Shown here: piece by piece, positions 39,502-51,800 of the stretch | Layout of the letters: every line of letters starts with the position of its first letter | How positions within the stretch are numbered: position 1 is the first letter of the stretch | Assembly (NCBI RefSeq): GCF_021347895.1 | Contig: NC_067113.1 | Coordinates: 872,467 to 936,466, forward strand | Source: Acanthochromis polyacanthus | Taxonomy: Eukaryota; Chordata; Actinopteri; Pomacentridae | Direction of reading: 5' to 3' | Length of the DNA stretch: 64,000 nt | Position numbers and translations under genes: made by a program | The notes under the pieces: model-generated | Databases searched by the model: none | Seen by the model: only the letters and a program-made list of their open reading frames with translations | Told to the model about the DNA's origin: nothing

Positions 39502-40782
39502 GCCTACCTCTGTTCTCCTTGTGGTATATGAGACTATGAAAGAGCACACATATCATAGCTCACTGGTCAGTTGTTGAAAACAGATTGGAAACATCTGATA
39601 AATATATAAATCATTAAACAATTTTGTTAAGGCAGAAGCAGCAAATGATTGACGGTTTAAAGTTGTTGGGCGTATAATAATACATTTAAGTACATAACCC
39701 AAGGACTTATGGTTGATAAGTCAAGAAACAGTTGGCAGATGAATCAGTAATAAAAGGCACTGCATGCCCAGAATTAATCAGTGAAATAGACTTCTTTTTG
39801 CATGCTCTGCTAGTCAAACTCAGCAGATATAGCCCCTTTTCAGACTTACTTTTTGACAAAACAGTCTTAAGATCCACCCACTGTTTTCCCAGTGCCTTCA
39901 ACCACAGGACATAATCATCAACCTTGAATGGAGTTTTCTAGCCACATGTAAAGTTGAGCCTGGAATTACTCACAGCCAAACCAAATGTTGATTTCTGGTG
40001 ATTTTTTTTTAAACCAGTAGGTTTCTTCTTTTTTGGAAAGGACATTACCAAGTGACAAATGACAGTAAGACACTTCATTATAGATGTCACTTAATATTGT
40101 TAAATTGTCGTTTTTCTTTACATTTTTACTAAGAATGCCATGTCCAGAATTATGCCTTAGTAATCAAAACCTTTATTTTTCCACCACTTTAATTTTTTTT
40201 TTTTTAACAAATGCTAAATGTGTTCCACTCTTTTTTGTGACATTCTTCAGATCTTTGACATTGGGAATCTTCGTCACCATCACTCTGGTTCAATCCACTG
40301 ATTCTCAACGTGATTCGGTGAATCACAACCTCTACTTGCTCCAGAACAGACTCCACCTGCTCAGAAAACTGAGGTCCTTCAGGGTGCAGGGAGCACTTCT
40401 GAGGATCTTTTGTGATTCTGTGGTGGCATCAGTCATCCTGTATGGAGTGGTCTGCTGGCGCGGCAGCATCATGGCTGCAGACAGGAACAGACTGAATAAA
40501 CAGGTTAAGAAAGCCAGTTCTGTCCTGGGCTGCCCCCTTGATCCTGTGGAGACAGGAGGATGATGGCAAAGCTGTTGTCTATCATGGAGGACACCCCCCA
40601 CCCCCTGCAGGAAACAGTAAGATCACTGGGCAGCTCCTTCAGTGCCAGACTGCTTCACCCGCGGTGTCTAAAGGAGAGATACCGCAGGTCCTTCCTTCCT
40701 GCTGCAGTCAGACTTTACAATCAAGCCTGCTCCCAGTAGTTTCTGTTCACCCACTAACTGCAGTAATAAGGTAAATAAGACA

Positions 40783-43505
40783 AACATTCCATGTCAAATT
40801 CCATGTCAAATCAACCAATATCCAAAAAAGTTCCAGCAGCACCATCTTTGATTTCCACCATATTCAGTCTGTGTGTGCCATTTGGTCCCAAAGGAAGGTA
40901 GGAAACAGGTTCTCTGTAATATGTGTATGCATTTTGCTTTTACACCCCATTATATGGGGGTAGGTTTAGGCCTACAATTGATAGCCATCATTCTGGTAGG
41001 TACTTCACATTGCCATAATTCTTGAAATATAACAGCTAAAGGCCTGAAATTCACAGGATCATCTCATTTTTCACTACTGATTACAAAACAATCAGACTTT
41101 TAGCCCGAGCCTGAGTGTGAACATTTTTTGGAGGGTTGATTTCTTGAAAAAAAACTGAAAATCTTAATTTCGCCCATGTCTTTATAGCTCTCTGTATGTC
41201 ATTTAAATCAATAAATTATGACTCATAGTATTTAATCATTGAGTATGGGTCTTGACTGACATTTTAGAACCACTGTTGAAGTACTCAGCTGTTTAGTTTG
41301 TCTGCAGGACCTATTTTAATTAGGGATGAATTTGTAATTTTGTAAAATTCAACCATATTTTTTCACCATGTGTGATAAATAGCACCACTCTGAAACTTTT
41401 AGCAGTGAATCTTCATATTCCAGTAATAAAAATTTCAAAATATTGAATTGGTGTTCTGGCTCCTTCTTAGAGAAAATCTGTCAAGTAGGGGCCTGAAAGT
41501 GCCCTCGAGCAGCATTTTTGCCATATAACATATATTATTTTGAAGTATCAAATGTGTCATATTGCACCTCAGGTATATCAGCAGATGTTATTTAACCACA
41601 CTTATTACCTGTTGAGGCCAACACACCCAGTCAAGGGACACCACAACTATTTATACTGATGTTGTACTTTAAGGAGAGGGTTTGGTACATGTTCTGAAAA
41701 TCTCTACCTCAGTCTAATAACTCTCTGCTCTTCTGTGTCTGCATGTAGTCTGACACTAAAAAAAAGCAAACATTCCCCATTCATTCAAGTCAACTCACTG
41801 CTCTTATCATGCATACATGTATATGCCAGGCTGAATTGATGAAACAGTTTTAAATATGTGTCCTTTGGCTAACATTAGACAAAAAGAATCTGATATGATG
41901 CAATTTTTTCATCAATGAAAACTTCTTTTCTTTTTTGCTGCCACTGGTCAGTGACTCTGCATATGACAAGCTATAGATGTCTGTTTTCACAAAGGAATTT
42001 TGAAGCTTTATCTTTCATCTTTAGAATTTCGAAGCTTTATCTACTTTTCTTTAGGTGTAAGTTTTTCTTCAAAAAAAAAACCAAAAACCCTGGAACAACT
42101 AGCCGGCCTTGTCGTGGCTCCAGCCCAGATAGCAAACTATGGGTGAATCAATGTTGAATCTATGTTGAGACCTAACGTCAAAATTATACAGAAAGCGCAA
42201 GGTTGATAAAATGTTGAGTCAATGTTTGCTTACATAGATTACATGTTTGCAAACATAGATTCAACATTAATTAAACATTGACCTGTCAAACATTTTAATT
42301 AAACCAAAATACAATGTAGATTCAATGGTATCTTTTAAACACAAACTTCAATGTTGACAAAATGTTGTTGAATCAACGTTGATCCAACCATCAGTCTTCA
42401 ACCGTAACCACAATTCAACCTTCTTAACCCTAATTCAACATTGATTTAACATCTTTTGCTATCTGGGTAAAGTGTGATTTATGGTTGAAAAGCAAATGTT
42501 GACTCAACATTTTATCAACCTTGCGCTTTCTGTATAATTTCGACGTTAGGTCTCAACATAGATTCAACATTGATTCACCCACAGTTTGCTATCTGGGAGG
42601 GCTTCATGGGAATATTTCCAAAACTAACAGGCTAGAGTCAGTGAGTGCAGTATTTCAGACTATCTCCATATAGGCTTAGATGGAGTGTTGCAACCATCTT
42701 ATCATATATAAACAACAAAGAAACCTGTATCCTCTAAGGGCCTATGACACTTTCTTTGCCCTAAATCTGTCAAAAATGATGGCCGAGGGCATTTTGGGCC
42801 TCCTTTTGGCCTAGATTTTCAATATGAAGGTGACAGAACACCAATTCAATATTTAGAAGTTTTGACAACTAGTACACAAAGATTCTTTGCAAAAAGTTTC
42901 AGAGTGGTGCTATTTATCACACATGGTGAAAAATGTGGTTGTATTTCATGTAATTTCAGATTTGCCGCTAATTAAAGTAGGTCCTGCAGCCACACTAAAC
43001 AGCTGAGTACTTCAACAGTGGTTTTAGCATGTCAGTAAAGACCCATACTAAAGAAAGAAATGCTGTTTTAATATTTTTAATTATTATTTTTTTAGATTAA
43101 AATGGCATACAGAGGCCTTTCAAACATGGGCGAAATTAAGATTTTCGTTTTTTTTTTCAGGAATTCCACCCTCCATAAAATTTTTCACACTCAGACTAGG
43201 GCTAAAAACATGATGGTTTTGCAACTAGCAGTGAAAAATGAAATGTTCCTGTGAATTTCATGCTTCTAGCTTGCACATTTCAAGAATTATGGACCTCTGA
43301 AGTATGTGCCTGAATGACGGCTATCAGATTTAGGCCGAAACCTACCCTCTTATAATTGGGTGTAAAAGCAAAATATGTACACATATGACCAAAAACTTGT
43401 TTGCTATCTTCTTTTGGGACCTAATGGCACACTGAAACTGAATATAATGCAAATCAGAAATGGTGCTGCTGGAGCCATTTGTTGACTTGAGATGGAATGA
43501 CCCTA
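40783..43505. mobile_element. Large palindromic (foldback) element, 2.7 kb
   Basis: Left arm 40783 to about 41525 and right arm about 42765 to 43505 are inverted, diverged copies of about 740 bases. Paired landmarks include CACCAATTCAATAT near 42845 against its complement near 41445, AGGTCCTGCAG near 42984 against CTGCAGGACCT near 41304, and the tips CATTCCATGTCAA against GAGATGGAATG. About 1.2 kb separates the arms and includes a second palindrome. No coding frame is seen. The family is not recognised. Confidence 0.85.
42124..42597. mobile_element. Palindromic MITE, 474 bp
   Basis: It begins CCCAGATAGCAAACT and ends with the complement AGTTTGCTATCTGGG. Terminal inverted repeats of about 105 bases contain GTGAATCAATGTTGAATCTA. 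The interior is rich in CAACATTGA-like words. It sits near the centre of the 2.7-kb foldback element. No target duplication is obvious. Confidence 0.88.
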
Positions 43506-43684
43506 TATGTAGTTTCACAGAAACTTTCTATAAACATGTATATTTCTTCTCTTAAAGGAGAAATTCTATATTTATGTCTGTGCCCTGCATGCTGCTCTTT
43601 TTGTATTTTTTCTGTCTTTGCTGCTGTAACACTACAAATTTCCCCCACTGTGGGATCAATAAAGGTTTAATTTATCTTTCTTCA

Positions 43685-44420
43685 AGTCTGGACTCTGGCT
43701 GGCCACTCCCAAATGCTTAAGTTGTTTTCTGTTTGTGACCGTTTTGTCCGTAGGTTTCAAATCATTATCTTGTTGGAAGGTCTAACGTTTCCCAAGGCCA
43801 AGTTCCTCTGCAGACTGCCTGGTATTTCCCTCTACAGTCTCAATGTCCTATTTTCTCATGCTGTTCTTTACTTCAACAAGGCCGCCTGGCATATCAGTTG
43901 GAAAACACCACCATGCTTGGCTGCGGGGAAGTAGTCTTGGGGTTGAATGCTTTTCCATTCTTTCACAGAATAAAAGCAACGTTGTGTGTCCAAACAACTC
44001 CACTATCATGTCATCCATCCACAGAACTGATGACCAACAACTTGTGCTTGATGTTTTGCACTGTGGCCACTGGACCATGAAAACACTTCAATGACTTTAC
44101 AGCCTTTCCCCACCCAGTGTGTAGCCACAATTTTCAGCTCTCCTTCAGTGATGAATCCTAATAACAGGCTCACCGAGTTTGTTTGTTTAAACTGTCCATG
44201 CATTTGACTAGAAACTGAGAAGAGAACTACCTCATCTGCTGCTCTCACATTATAGTGAATCACAACATTCTGTATGAACAATTTTGGACGTGGCAATGTT
44301 TTGTAAAAATGTACAAATATACACATAAATAGTTCAAATTTCTCACACAATGTCTTAGCATGCTTTGCCTATTATTCCATTTCTAGCCAAACAAACAGCA
44401 TGAAAAATTTTGGTACTAAC
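43685..44420 (-). mobile_element. Tc1 relic
   Basis: The minus strand near 43770-43690 reads FQQDNDLKPTDK and then GVASQSPDLK, the second Asp block of a Tc1 transposase. Further stretches (WPQCKTSSTSCW, ...KHGG-like region near 43915) are heavily mutated. The end near 44410 (TTTTGGTACTAACTGTA) looks like a decayed terminus. Confidence 0.7.
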
Positions 44421-45124
44421 TGTATAACTTTATCCCAGAGTCTGTAAAGGTCCTCAGAGAGTTCCCAAGCTAAATGTAAGAGATCATTAAAGGCTTAATA
44501 CATTTGCAATAATTTCAAAAGGTGTCAAAATGCTGGGAGCCTTGGGTACTGTCACACTGTTTCAGATAAATGACCACTAAGAAGTTCACAAAGAAAAAAA
44601 AACTTGGAAGCATGTTTTAAGAACATCAACATTTATTTCACATGATATAAAACAGATGGGCTATGAACATTTTGCATATTGACCCTAATAATATTAATAA
44701 TAACCTCTTATAGTTATAATATTCACTCTTCTTCTTTTCAGTGTGTACATAAATTATGCTATCTTATTTAGTTTTTTTTTTTTTTTACAGTTTATACATA
44801 ATTTAAACTTCCTTTGTGTCCTGGAGCTCCACAGTCCTACTTATTGCTTCGTACATGTGCTATTCGCCGATTCATCACCATCCGTGTCATGTTCTCTGGC
44901 TCTTTACTGTATATCTTCTATATGATGTAACCAAAAACAGACAAAAGACACATAAACTGAAAAGCAGACTGCAAACCCAAAGCATTCACATACTATGTGT
45001 GTGGTGACAAATTGAAGATGACTCCAACCATCTCCTTGGCGTACACTTTGTCTTGGCCAAAAAAGGGAAACAGCAGAGCAGAGTGTGTATATATGTATAT
45101 GTATATATATATATATACATATAC

Positions 45125-45190
<66 letters not shown>

Positions 45191-46670
45191 ACAGAGCAAT
45201 AAGAGATCCTCCAGTCTTCAATCAACATTAAGAAGCAAAATCAAAGCAGGTTAAAATCATCAAATCAAAGAGCATCAGCGGACACTTCGGGGTAAAGTAA
45301 AGCACTGCATGTGTGTTGAGTTTTTGGTGCTTAGCCCATCTGTGGTGAGACTTCTAAAGTGCTCCTATATACAGCTTTACGCTCGCCTTCAGCAGCTCAT
45401 ACACAGCTAACATCCCCTCCTCCAGATCTGTAGATTTATCTAATTTTATTAACTCTTATGTTAAGATGACTTTACTACTTAGTAAGGTATCAAAAGCTCT
45501 GTATATTGATGTGTGTGTATATATTTAGCAACACAATTCTATGGTGCTTTGTAACCCCAAAACAAGGCGCACATGCAATAAAGACTGTGAAATGGTTTTG
45601 TTCAATTTACAACTGTAATTTTTGTGTATTCATAAATGGCTATAAGCAGTCTTTCATGACCTTTTGGAGAAAAAAATAAGAAAACTGACACTCAGTGTCT
45701 GTGATGGCATTAGACAGTGGGCTGGTTGGACTGAATCTTCATCATACTTTTGTGTAAAAATATAGTAATCTAAGTTCATGCTTCAGCCAGCATCTGAACT
45801 AGCTGGCTTTAGCTGGTTAGCTGTGCTGTAACAATGGCCAAATTATGACAGGAAGTCACAATTTTCTTTACCTACATTTTTCAGAAGTAGACACACACGT
45901 AGCAACTTCTCTTCAGTAACTCCACTGGGTGTATTGGAAGCACTGACAGCTCTGCACTCTAAGTAGAAATACTTGGAAAACCCCTAGAAAAAGCTGTCCA
46001 GGCCAGAGCCTCATCAACTCCCAAACCACCTGAACCTATTGCCTTCAATGGGAGGTCTGAGCTCCTCATCCAGTCACCGTGTCCACTTTCATCCATGATC
46101 TAATTTTTTCAGTCACTACTCAAAGCGTACGACCATCGGTGATGGTTCTAACGTCACTGATCTGTAAAGCTGAATCATCGCCTTCAACTTCAGCTACTGC
46201 TTCGCCTTACCAGGCCAAAACAATCCATCCATCAGTAAGAGGAAAATGAGAACACTTTCCTCTTACTGATGAATATGGCCTTCAGATTCTACAAAGGTGT
46301 CCAGTTTCATCCAGTCACTAAGGATGAGTCTATGCACCTGCCAAGAAAACTCATTTCATCTACTGGCATTCATGATGTCTGTCTTTTAGGCCTCTACCAA
46401 CTCTCATGACTATAAGTTGTGGTTGGAAAGTCAGCTGATAAACCGAAAGCTTTATCTTCAACTTCAGTTCCTGCTTCACCTGACCCTCCTGTACAATCCA
46501 CCTATCAGCCTTGCTTTCCATGTTTCCCCAGTTCAGGAACATGACCTTCACATGCTTGAAATCCTTCACTTGGTACAAGTCACCCCCAACCCCGGAACCA
46601 GCAACCCAGCTCACTCCATTTACTAGCCACACCCTCATAGGTTTTTTTTTTTTTTATGAAGTCAATAGAA
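44421..46670. other. Spacer between aebp2 and plekha5, mostly unclassified
   Basis: It contains a TA/TATG tract and a GT microsatellite (45084-45187) and a 14-bp hairpin at 46232-46269. Pyrimidine-rich text at about 45940-46640 looks like old repeat DNA but is not recognised. No gene is seen. Confidence 0.5.
45084..45187. repeat. Compound microsatellite (TA/TATG)n-(GT)30
   Basis: TATATG and TA units are followed by an uninterrupted GT run at 45127-45187. The long His-Thr frames here are artefacts of the repeat. Confidence 0.95.
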
Positions 46671-46676
46671 CCACGA

Positions 46677-46833
46677 ATTCTGAGGAGACCATAATGCACA
46701 CTTCCATCCCATGGCTGCTCCTAGAGATTCTGAGGAGACCATAATGCACACTTCCATCCCATGGCTGCTCCTAGAGATTCTGAGGAGACCATAATGCACA
46801 CTTCTATCCCATGGCTGCTCCTAGAGATTCTGT
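46677..46833. repeat. 50-bp tandem repeat, three copies
   Basis: Unit ATTCTGAGGAGACCATAATG... is repeated at 46677, 46727 and 46777 with one C/T difference in the third copy, plus a 7-base partial fourth. Confidence 0.95.
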
Positions 46834-48812
46834 CCACTAAAAAAAAAAACTGAAAATACAAGGGATTACCACGATGGAGCTTAAACACCCACTGATGATG
46901 GACCTGACTTCCTCTCCTCTTCAGAATATGGACTAAAGCCTTACAAGAGAGACATCTTAAGATATTAATGGGGAGACTGTCTGTCAATTCCTTCTACTAA
47001 ACCATTTGTGTGCCGGTACGGTCCGGTACTGAGTACTGCCAAAAGATCTGGTGGCGGTACGCCGCCGAGCGGCCTGCTATCGACCATTCACTCAGCAGTA
47101 CGTGAGTGCGCATGCGTGTCTACTTTCCGTAACACAGCGACAGCTATGGCCAATAGCAGCCAATACCAAGTAGGTGCGCTTGATTTATTGCACTGGGACA
47201 TTTCCCACAACTCGTCAATAGACGTCAATAAGCGCCGCTTGTGCCGGAACGGGGCGAGCAGTAAATAACACCTGAAATTCCACACGTTCTTGTGATTGGC
47301 TGAAAAACTACCAACAGGATTTACAAAGGTTATCATCGACAGATGCATATTTTAAATAAAAATGGAGGGAAACACTTCAAAACAGTCAAAAAATGTTTGT
47401 CAAAGTAATAATGCAGAAGAAAATAACCTCTTTGATTAAAAGAAAAGACAGGGACACTGAAGATGGGTTACCACAGAAAATCAGAAACTAACTACTACTA
47501 ACTACTACTATAACTACTTTAGGCCTCTGTGGAAAATCTTGTAGGTGATGTGTTTTGATGTTTAGTTCCATTCTGAGTGTTTGCTCGTGACCTCATGTCT
47601 GTTCTTAGAGCTTTGTATTCTGGATGTTTATCAGTGTTTCAATTAAAGCAAAAAGTTTACTGTATTTTCAAGTGTTATTAATTCCTACCTATTCCATTGG
47701 CCTACAGTAAAATATTATTATGTTTTTATTTGTTTGTGTTTTGACTTCGCTATTTTAAAATGCATGAAGTTGGAGTGAGACGAGGGTTTTGGTAATAGTA
47801 CCGGCAAGAATTTAAAACTACTTTCAACCCGGTTGTGTGTAACAGTAATATGCAGTATTGAATACAACTGTGATATGAATCTGCCTTTACCTGCCTGAAT
47901 CTCCAATGAAAAGATATAGTCTGTTAAAGTGCTGTCTACAAAGGCGTCTTCTGAACTTGAATGAAGCTGGCAAAAGAAGCACCACAAACAAGTTCTTATA
48001 AAGTTAAATCTCATCTGTAAAATCAGTGGGAAAAGAAGCAGACTGTGTACAAGACACAAAGGGGAGGCTACAACCAACATCTACCTCTGGTCTGACTGTG
48101 GTCATACTTATCAGTGTGGTGATGCACATCTGAATGGAATATACAGCCAAAAACAGGTCTAAGAAATATTTGTGGATTTGAAAAAGTTCAATTTTTCTGA
48201 ACATTTGTGTTAATCAATAGGAAACAAACAACTGTACAAGTCTTATTAAACTACTAGCTGTTTGCTTGACTAGATGAAAACATTAGGTCACAGTTTAAAA
48301 TACCAGCTGACATTGACTTAATTACTTGGTTCATTGCTTACTGCATCATTTCTATACTGGACCTTAAAACAGTTATTGTTGGGACCCAGAAAAAAGCTTT
48401 GTCATAGTTTTATACTTGCTCCATTCGGTTTAGGTGCAAACACATAATCTGTAACTTTTCTTGTGAGTAAACCATTTCACAATCTTTTTTTTTTAATGCA
48501 GAAATGCTTTGGGACAGATGGGACTCCATAGATTTATGTTTTGCTTGAGGACATATCAGTATTGACAGATCTAACAGGTGCTAAAGATACAGTACTTCTG
48601 CCTCTCTCTGTCTGGATGTGATGGCTGCTTGTCTGAGTGTGGACCAGTCTGTTAGCAGCACCGTCACACTTTCTCATTCTCCATGTGGGCATGTAACAGT
48701 AGTGTCAAAGTAGTTCTGTTGTAAACGCAGGAAGCCATGGAGCATGCTCTGTGCAGACTGGCTACATCTGGGCTCTACGGGACGCCGGTGTGGATGTCGA
48801 GGCTGGCATCAC
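46834..48812. other. Spacer including probable plekha5 3' UTR
   Basis: The GC-rich block at about 47010-47290 (GTGCCGGTACGGTCCGGTAC and onwards) differs in composition from its flanks and may be a transposon remnant. Sequence just below 48813 is probably plekha5 3' UTR, with a candidate ATTAAA at 48492-48497 (-). Nothing else is recognised. Confidence 0.4.
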
Positions 48813-51800
48813 TCACGTGTCGCTGCTCACCAAGGTGAACGTCTGTGCTGCAGGGAGGACAAGACAGAATGGAAATATATTACATTTTTACTTGTTCTAT
48901 CTCTATTGGTACTATAATGGTTTAATAACCATTATGAGGGGTCACTAAGCATGACAGGAAGATCAGTCAGTATAGTAAAGCACACCAAACTTAATTCGTA
49001 TATCTCCAAGAATTCCTCCATTCCTCCTCTGGTGAATATCTGCTGGTGGAGCATGTTAATGGTCAAATTGCAGAAGTGCTGCAGTGGTGATTCAGTTACT
49101 TTTGAACTCCTGTATGTTGTACTTTTATTATTTACCCACTAGAGTGCGCTGTGTGCTTACTTTGTGTACGACATGTTCCTTCACAAGAACACTGACATAC
49201 AGTCTATGGACACAGTAGGAGCCCTATTTTAAACATGTGTCTCCAAGCACGCCTGCCGTTTTGGTTCATGTATGTGCAGCAAAACAAATGATAAATAGAA
49301 TTTGTATATAACCTGGAGGGTGTGGTGGTTACTGAAGTCAGTCTTGGAAGCATTAATGCCTTCACAGCCAAGTCAACCATGGTGAAGTGTGACGACAGCA
49401 GTTCAACAAAAGGAGAAATTCACATTGATATCTGGATGGTGCAGAGCGCCTTGACCTAAATGAACACCTGTTAGCGTGTGATTTTTTATTCAGCTACAAC
49501 AATGAGCAAACGGAAAAAAACCTGATGAAACTGTTCATTTCAAAGCATCCCCCCTAAGCGTCTTCACTGTCATTTGAGTGCGTTTCAAGAATGGAGCATA
49601 CCATTCTTTTGCAAAAAAAGAAATACAGTATCTCACATAAACAGAGAATACTGAGTCATAACCATGTGTGTAGAGGTGTGTGCTTCTTTTGTAGCTGCCT
49701 GCTGTCATTTGATTGAAATAGAATGTCACTGCACTTCTTAAATCAGCACATATCAATATATGTGTTGTGCTGCTTCTAGACTGCTGCAGAGATCATTTCT
49801 TTTCACTGAATCCATGCATACAGCTGTGGACAGCAGGTACAGTAGTAGTCACTCATACTATGTTAGAAATCAAAATACATAGTTATGCTGCAATTACTTT
49901 ATTTTAATGCAGACTGAAACACATCTTAAGACTGCAAGATGATTCAGTGGCAGCAGATGTGTGAGCCAAAACTAGGAACATGTATATTTTTGAGATTTTT
50001 GTCTGTCTCAGAGCAGTCTAAGATGCATTTCTCACTAAGTCCCTTTCTGAACCTCCCACCTGTTTGTGCCTCTCCTCACACCTGTGCCAAGTGTGCTCAG
50101 TGCAGAACACCAAAATACCACACAGGTGCACAGTTTCAATGTGACAGAATTACTGAGCTGTGGGAGTGCTACTTTCATTGCTTTCAAGATATACCACAAG
50201 AAAACTGATTTGTTAGGTGAGTCACTCCACTTTCCCGAGGCCTGTGCTCATCCACAACTCAAATCAGTGGGAACTTTAAGCTGTGAATGAAAACTGAGCA
50301 AAAGGAATGGAGAAGATGTTGTCTGTCATCCAAGTTTGAATCATTCCAAAAAGGAAAGCTAATGCTCACAAATAGCGTAGAAAAGGTAGTCTTTCAAATG
50401 CTAAACTATAGCTGACATATCTATCGGCTCTAAACTCCACAATGATAGCCATAATAAAAATAATCACACACTATGGCGTGGACTGAAAATGTGCAGATTT
50501 CAGCTAGCTGAGAAAAGATCTTGCAGTGTGTCTGACACAAAGAGTGAGATAGTTTGAAACAAAAATGCTCCTCCTGGCAGTCTGATGGGTGTTAAGTAAA
50601 GCACACACACACACATCTGTGAAGTTAAAACTGCAGCCTCCAGGAGCAGCAGCTGTGTGGGTGAAGAGAGAAGGAAGTAAATTCTCCCTGCTGCTTGCCT
50701 GCAGGGAGAATTTACCTTCAGTCATTGAGCTTTTCTTATGATCACACTAAGAAATCAGACACACACAGGAACACACGCACACATCTGACAAATGCACAGA
50801 ACGACTTATGCTCCTGGCCACAGTGAGGCGTCACAACTGGAAAGCAATAATGAATATTTCAACAGTCTGGCAAATGCATCTGTACACTCTCCTTCTGAGA
50901 GAAGACATCGATCCTACAGAGCTGAAGTTGGATGTGATTAGCTTAGTCTGTTCAAGACTGGAAGTAGAGCATAAGTCGTTCTGTTCAGTGCTCAAAAATA
51001 CATCTAAATTTGGACAAATTTAGACACTTTCTTTGAAAGTCTACCAAGTGGTGTATTTTATATAAAATACAACAATTGGTAGATTTTCAAAGAAAGTGTA
51101 TAAATGTACATGTACGTACATTTTTTTCTGCTGTAGCCTGTATAGCCAAATTCAGGTCAGGTCCAAGTCTAAAGAACACTGTCATCAGTTTTAATAGAGA
51201 ACTAAGTAAAATACTGAGGTTTCCTCCAGAAAAAGTCTTCCAATCTAAATTTCACTAACAACCAATCTGTAAAGTCTTCAGGCTATATTACTTTCATTGT
51301 CTCATTTTATTATCTATAATTACTCTTATTTTGCAAAAATAGTCTTCCTGTAGAAAAACTGCCAGATTTGTCAGACAATGACACTTCAATGTCAGACCTT
51401 CTTAAAGGGGTTAAAATGGCCTGTGAACAAGTACTGCTCATTTGGATTAAGGTGGAAAATGTGATGACATTTGAAGGAGTTCTTACTTACATGCCATCAT
51501 GTTGTTGTTGTTGTTGTGTTTCTTGTTGTCTGTTGTCAGCTGGTCGTATGAATCCAGGCTCCTTCCCTGATTCTCCTCTCTGGTGTTTTGTTGCGTCACG
51601 TCCGTCTCCTCCTCCTTAGGCTCTGGGCTTGGCGTCTCAGGCTCTGGAGTCTGGAAGCTACATTTAGCAGAAGACAGAGGGTCACAGTTAATCTGCAGTT
51701 TCACTAATGAACACTAGAATGTGGCTCCAGCAACATCAGATTACACAGATCCAACAGGTTTAAATGAAATTGGATTCAGTAATTCTGGGCATTGTTCATT

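Larger units (their letters stand above)
40290..43680 (+). mobile_element. LINE fragment split by a palindromic element
   Basis: Plus-strand frame 40290-40563 and a shifted continuation to about 40780 encode the end of a LINE ORF2, with LYLLQNRLHLLRKLRSFRV and VICWRGSI-like VVCWRGSIMAADRNRLNK. The LINE 3' UTR resumes at about 43510 and ends CCCACTGTGGGATCAATAAAG at about 43660. The 2.7 kb between is a foldback element inserted into it. The clade resembles Rex1 but is uncertain. Confidence 0.7.
49143..51490. other. plekha5 last intron
   Basis: No gene is seen. It contains inverted repeats at 50678-50714, 50796-50984 and 51024-51099, described separately. Confidence 0.5.

Noticed and set aside
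44904..45228. Several open frames with long Thr-His or Val-Cys runs
   Set aside because: They are translations of the GT microsatellite in different frames and strands.
48721..48840. Plus-strand exon reading [19 protein letters not shown]
   Set aside because: The flanking acceptor is poor and no neighbouring plus-strand exon exists. The minus-strand reading gives a phase-matched plekha5 end, with the rest as 3' UTR.
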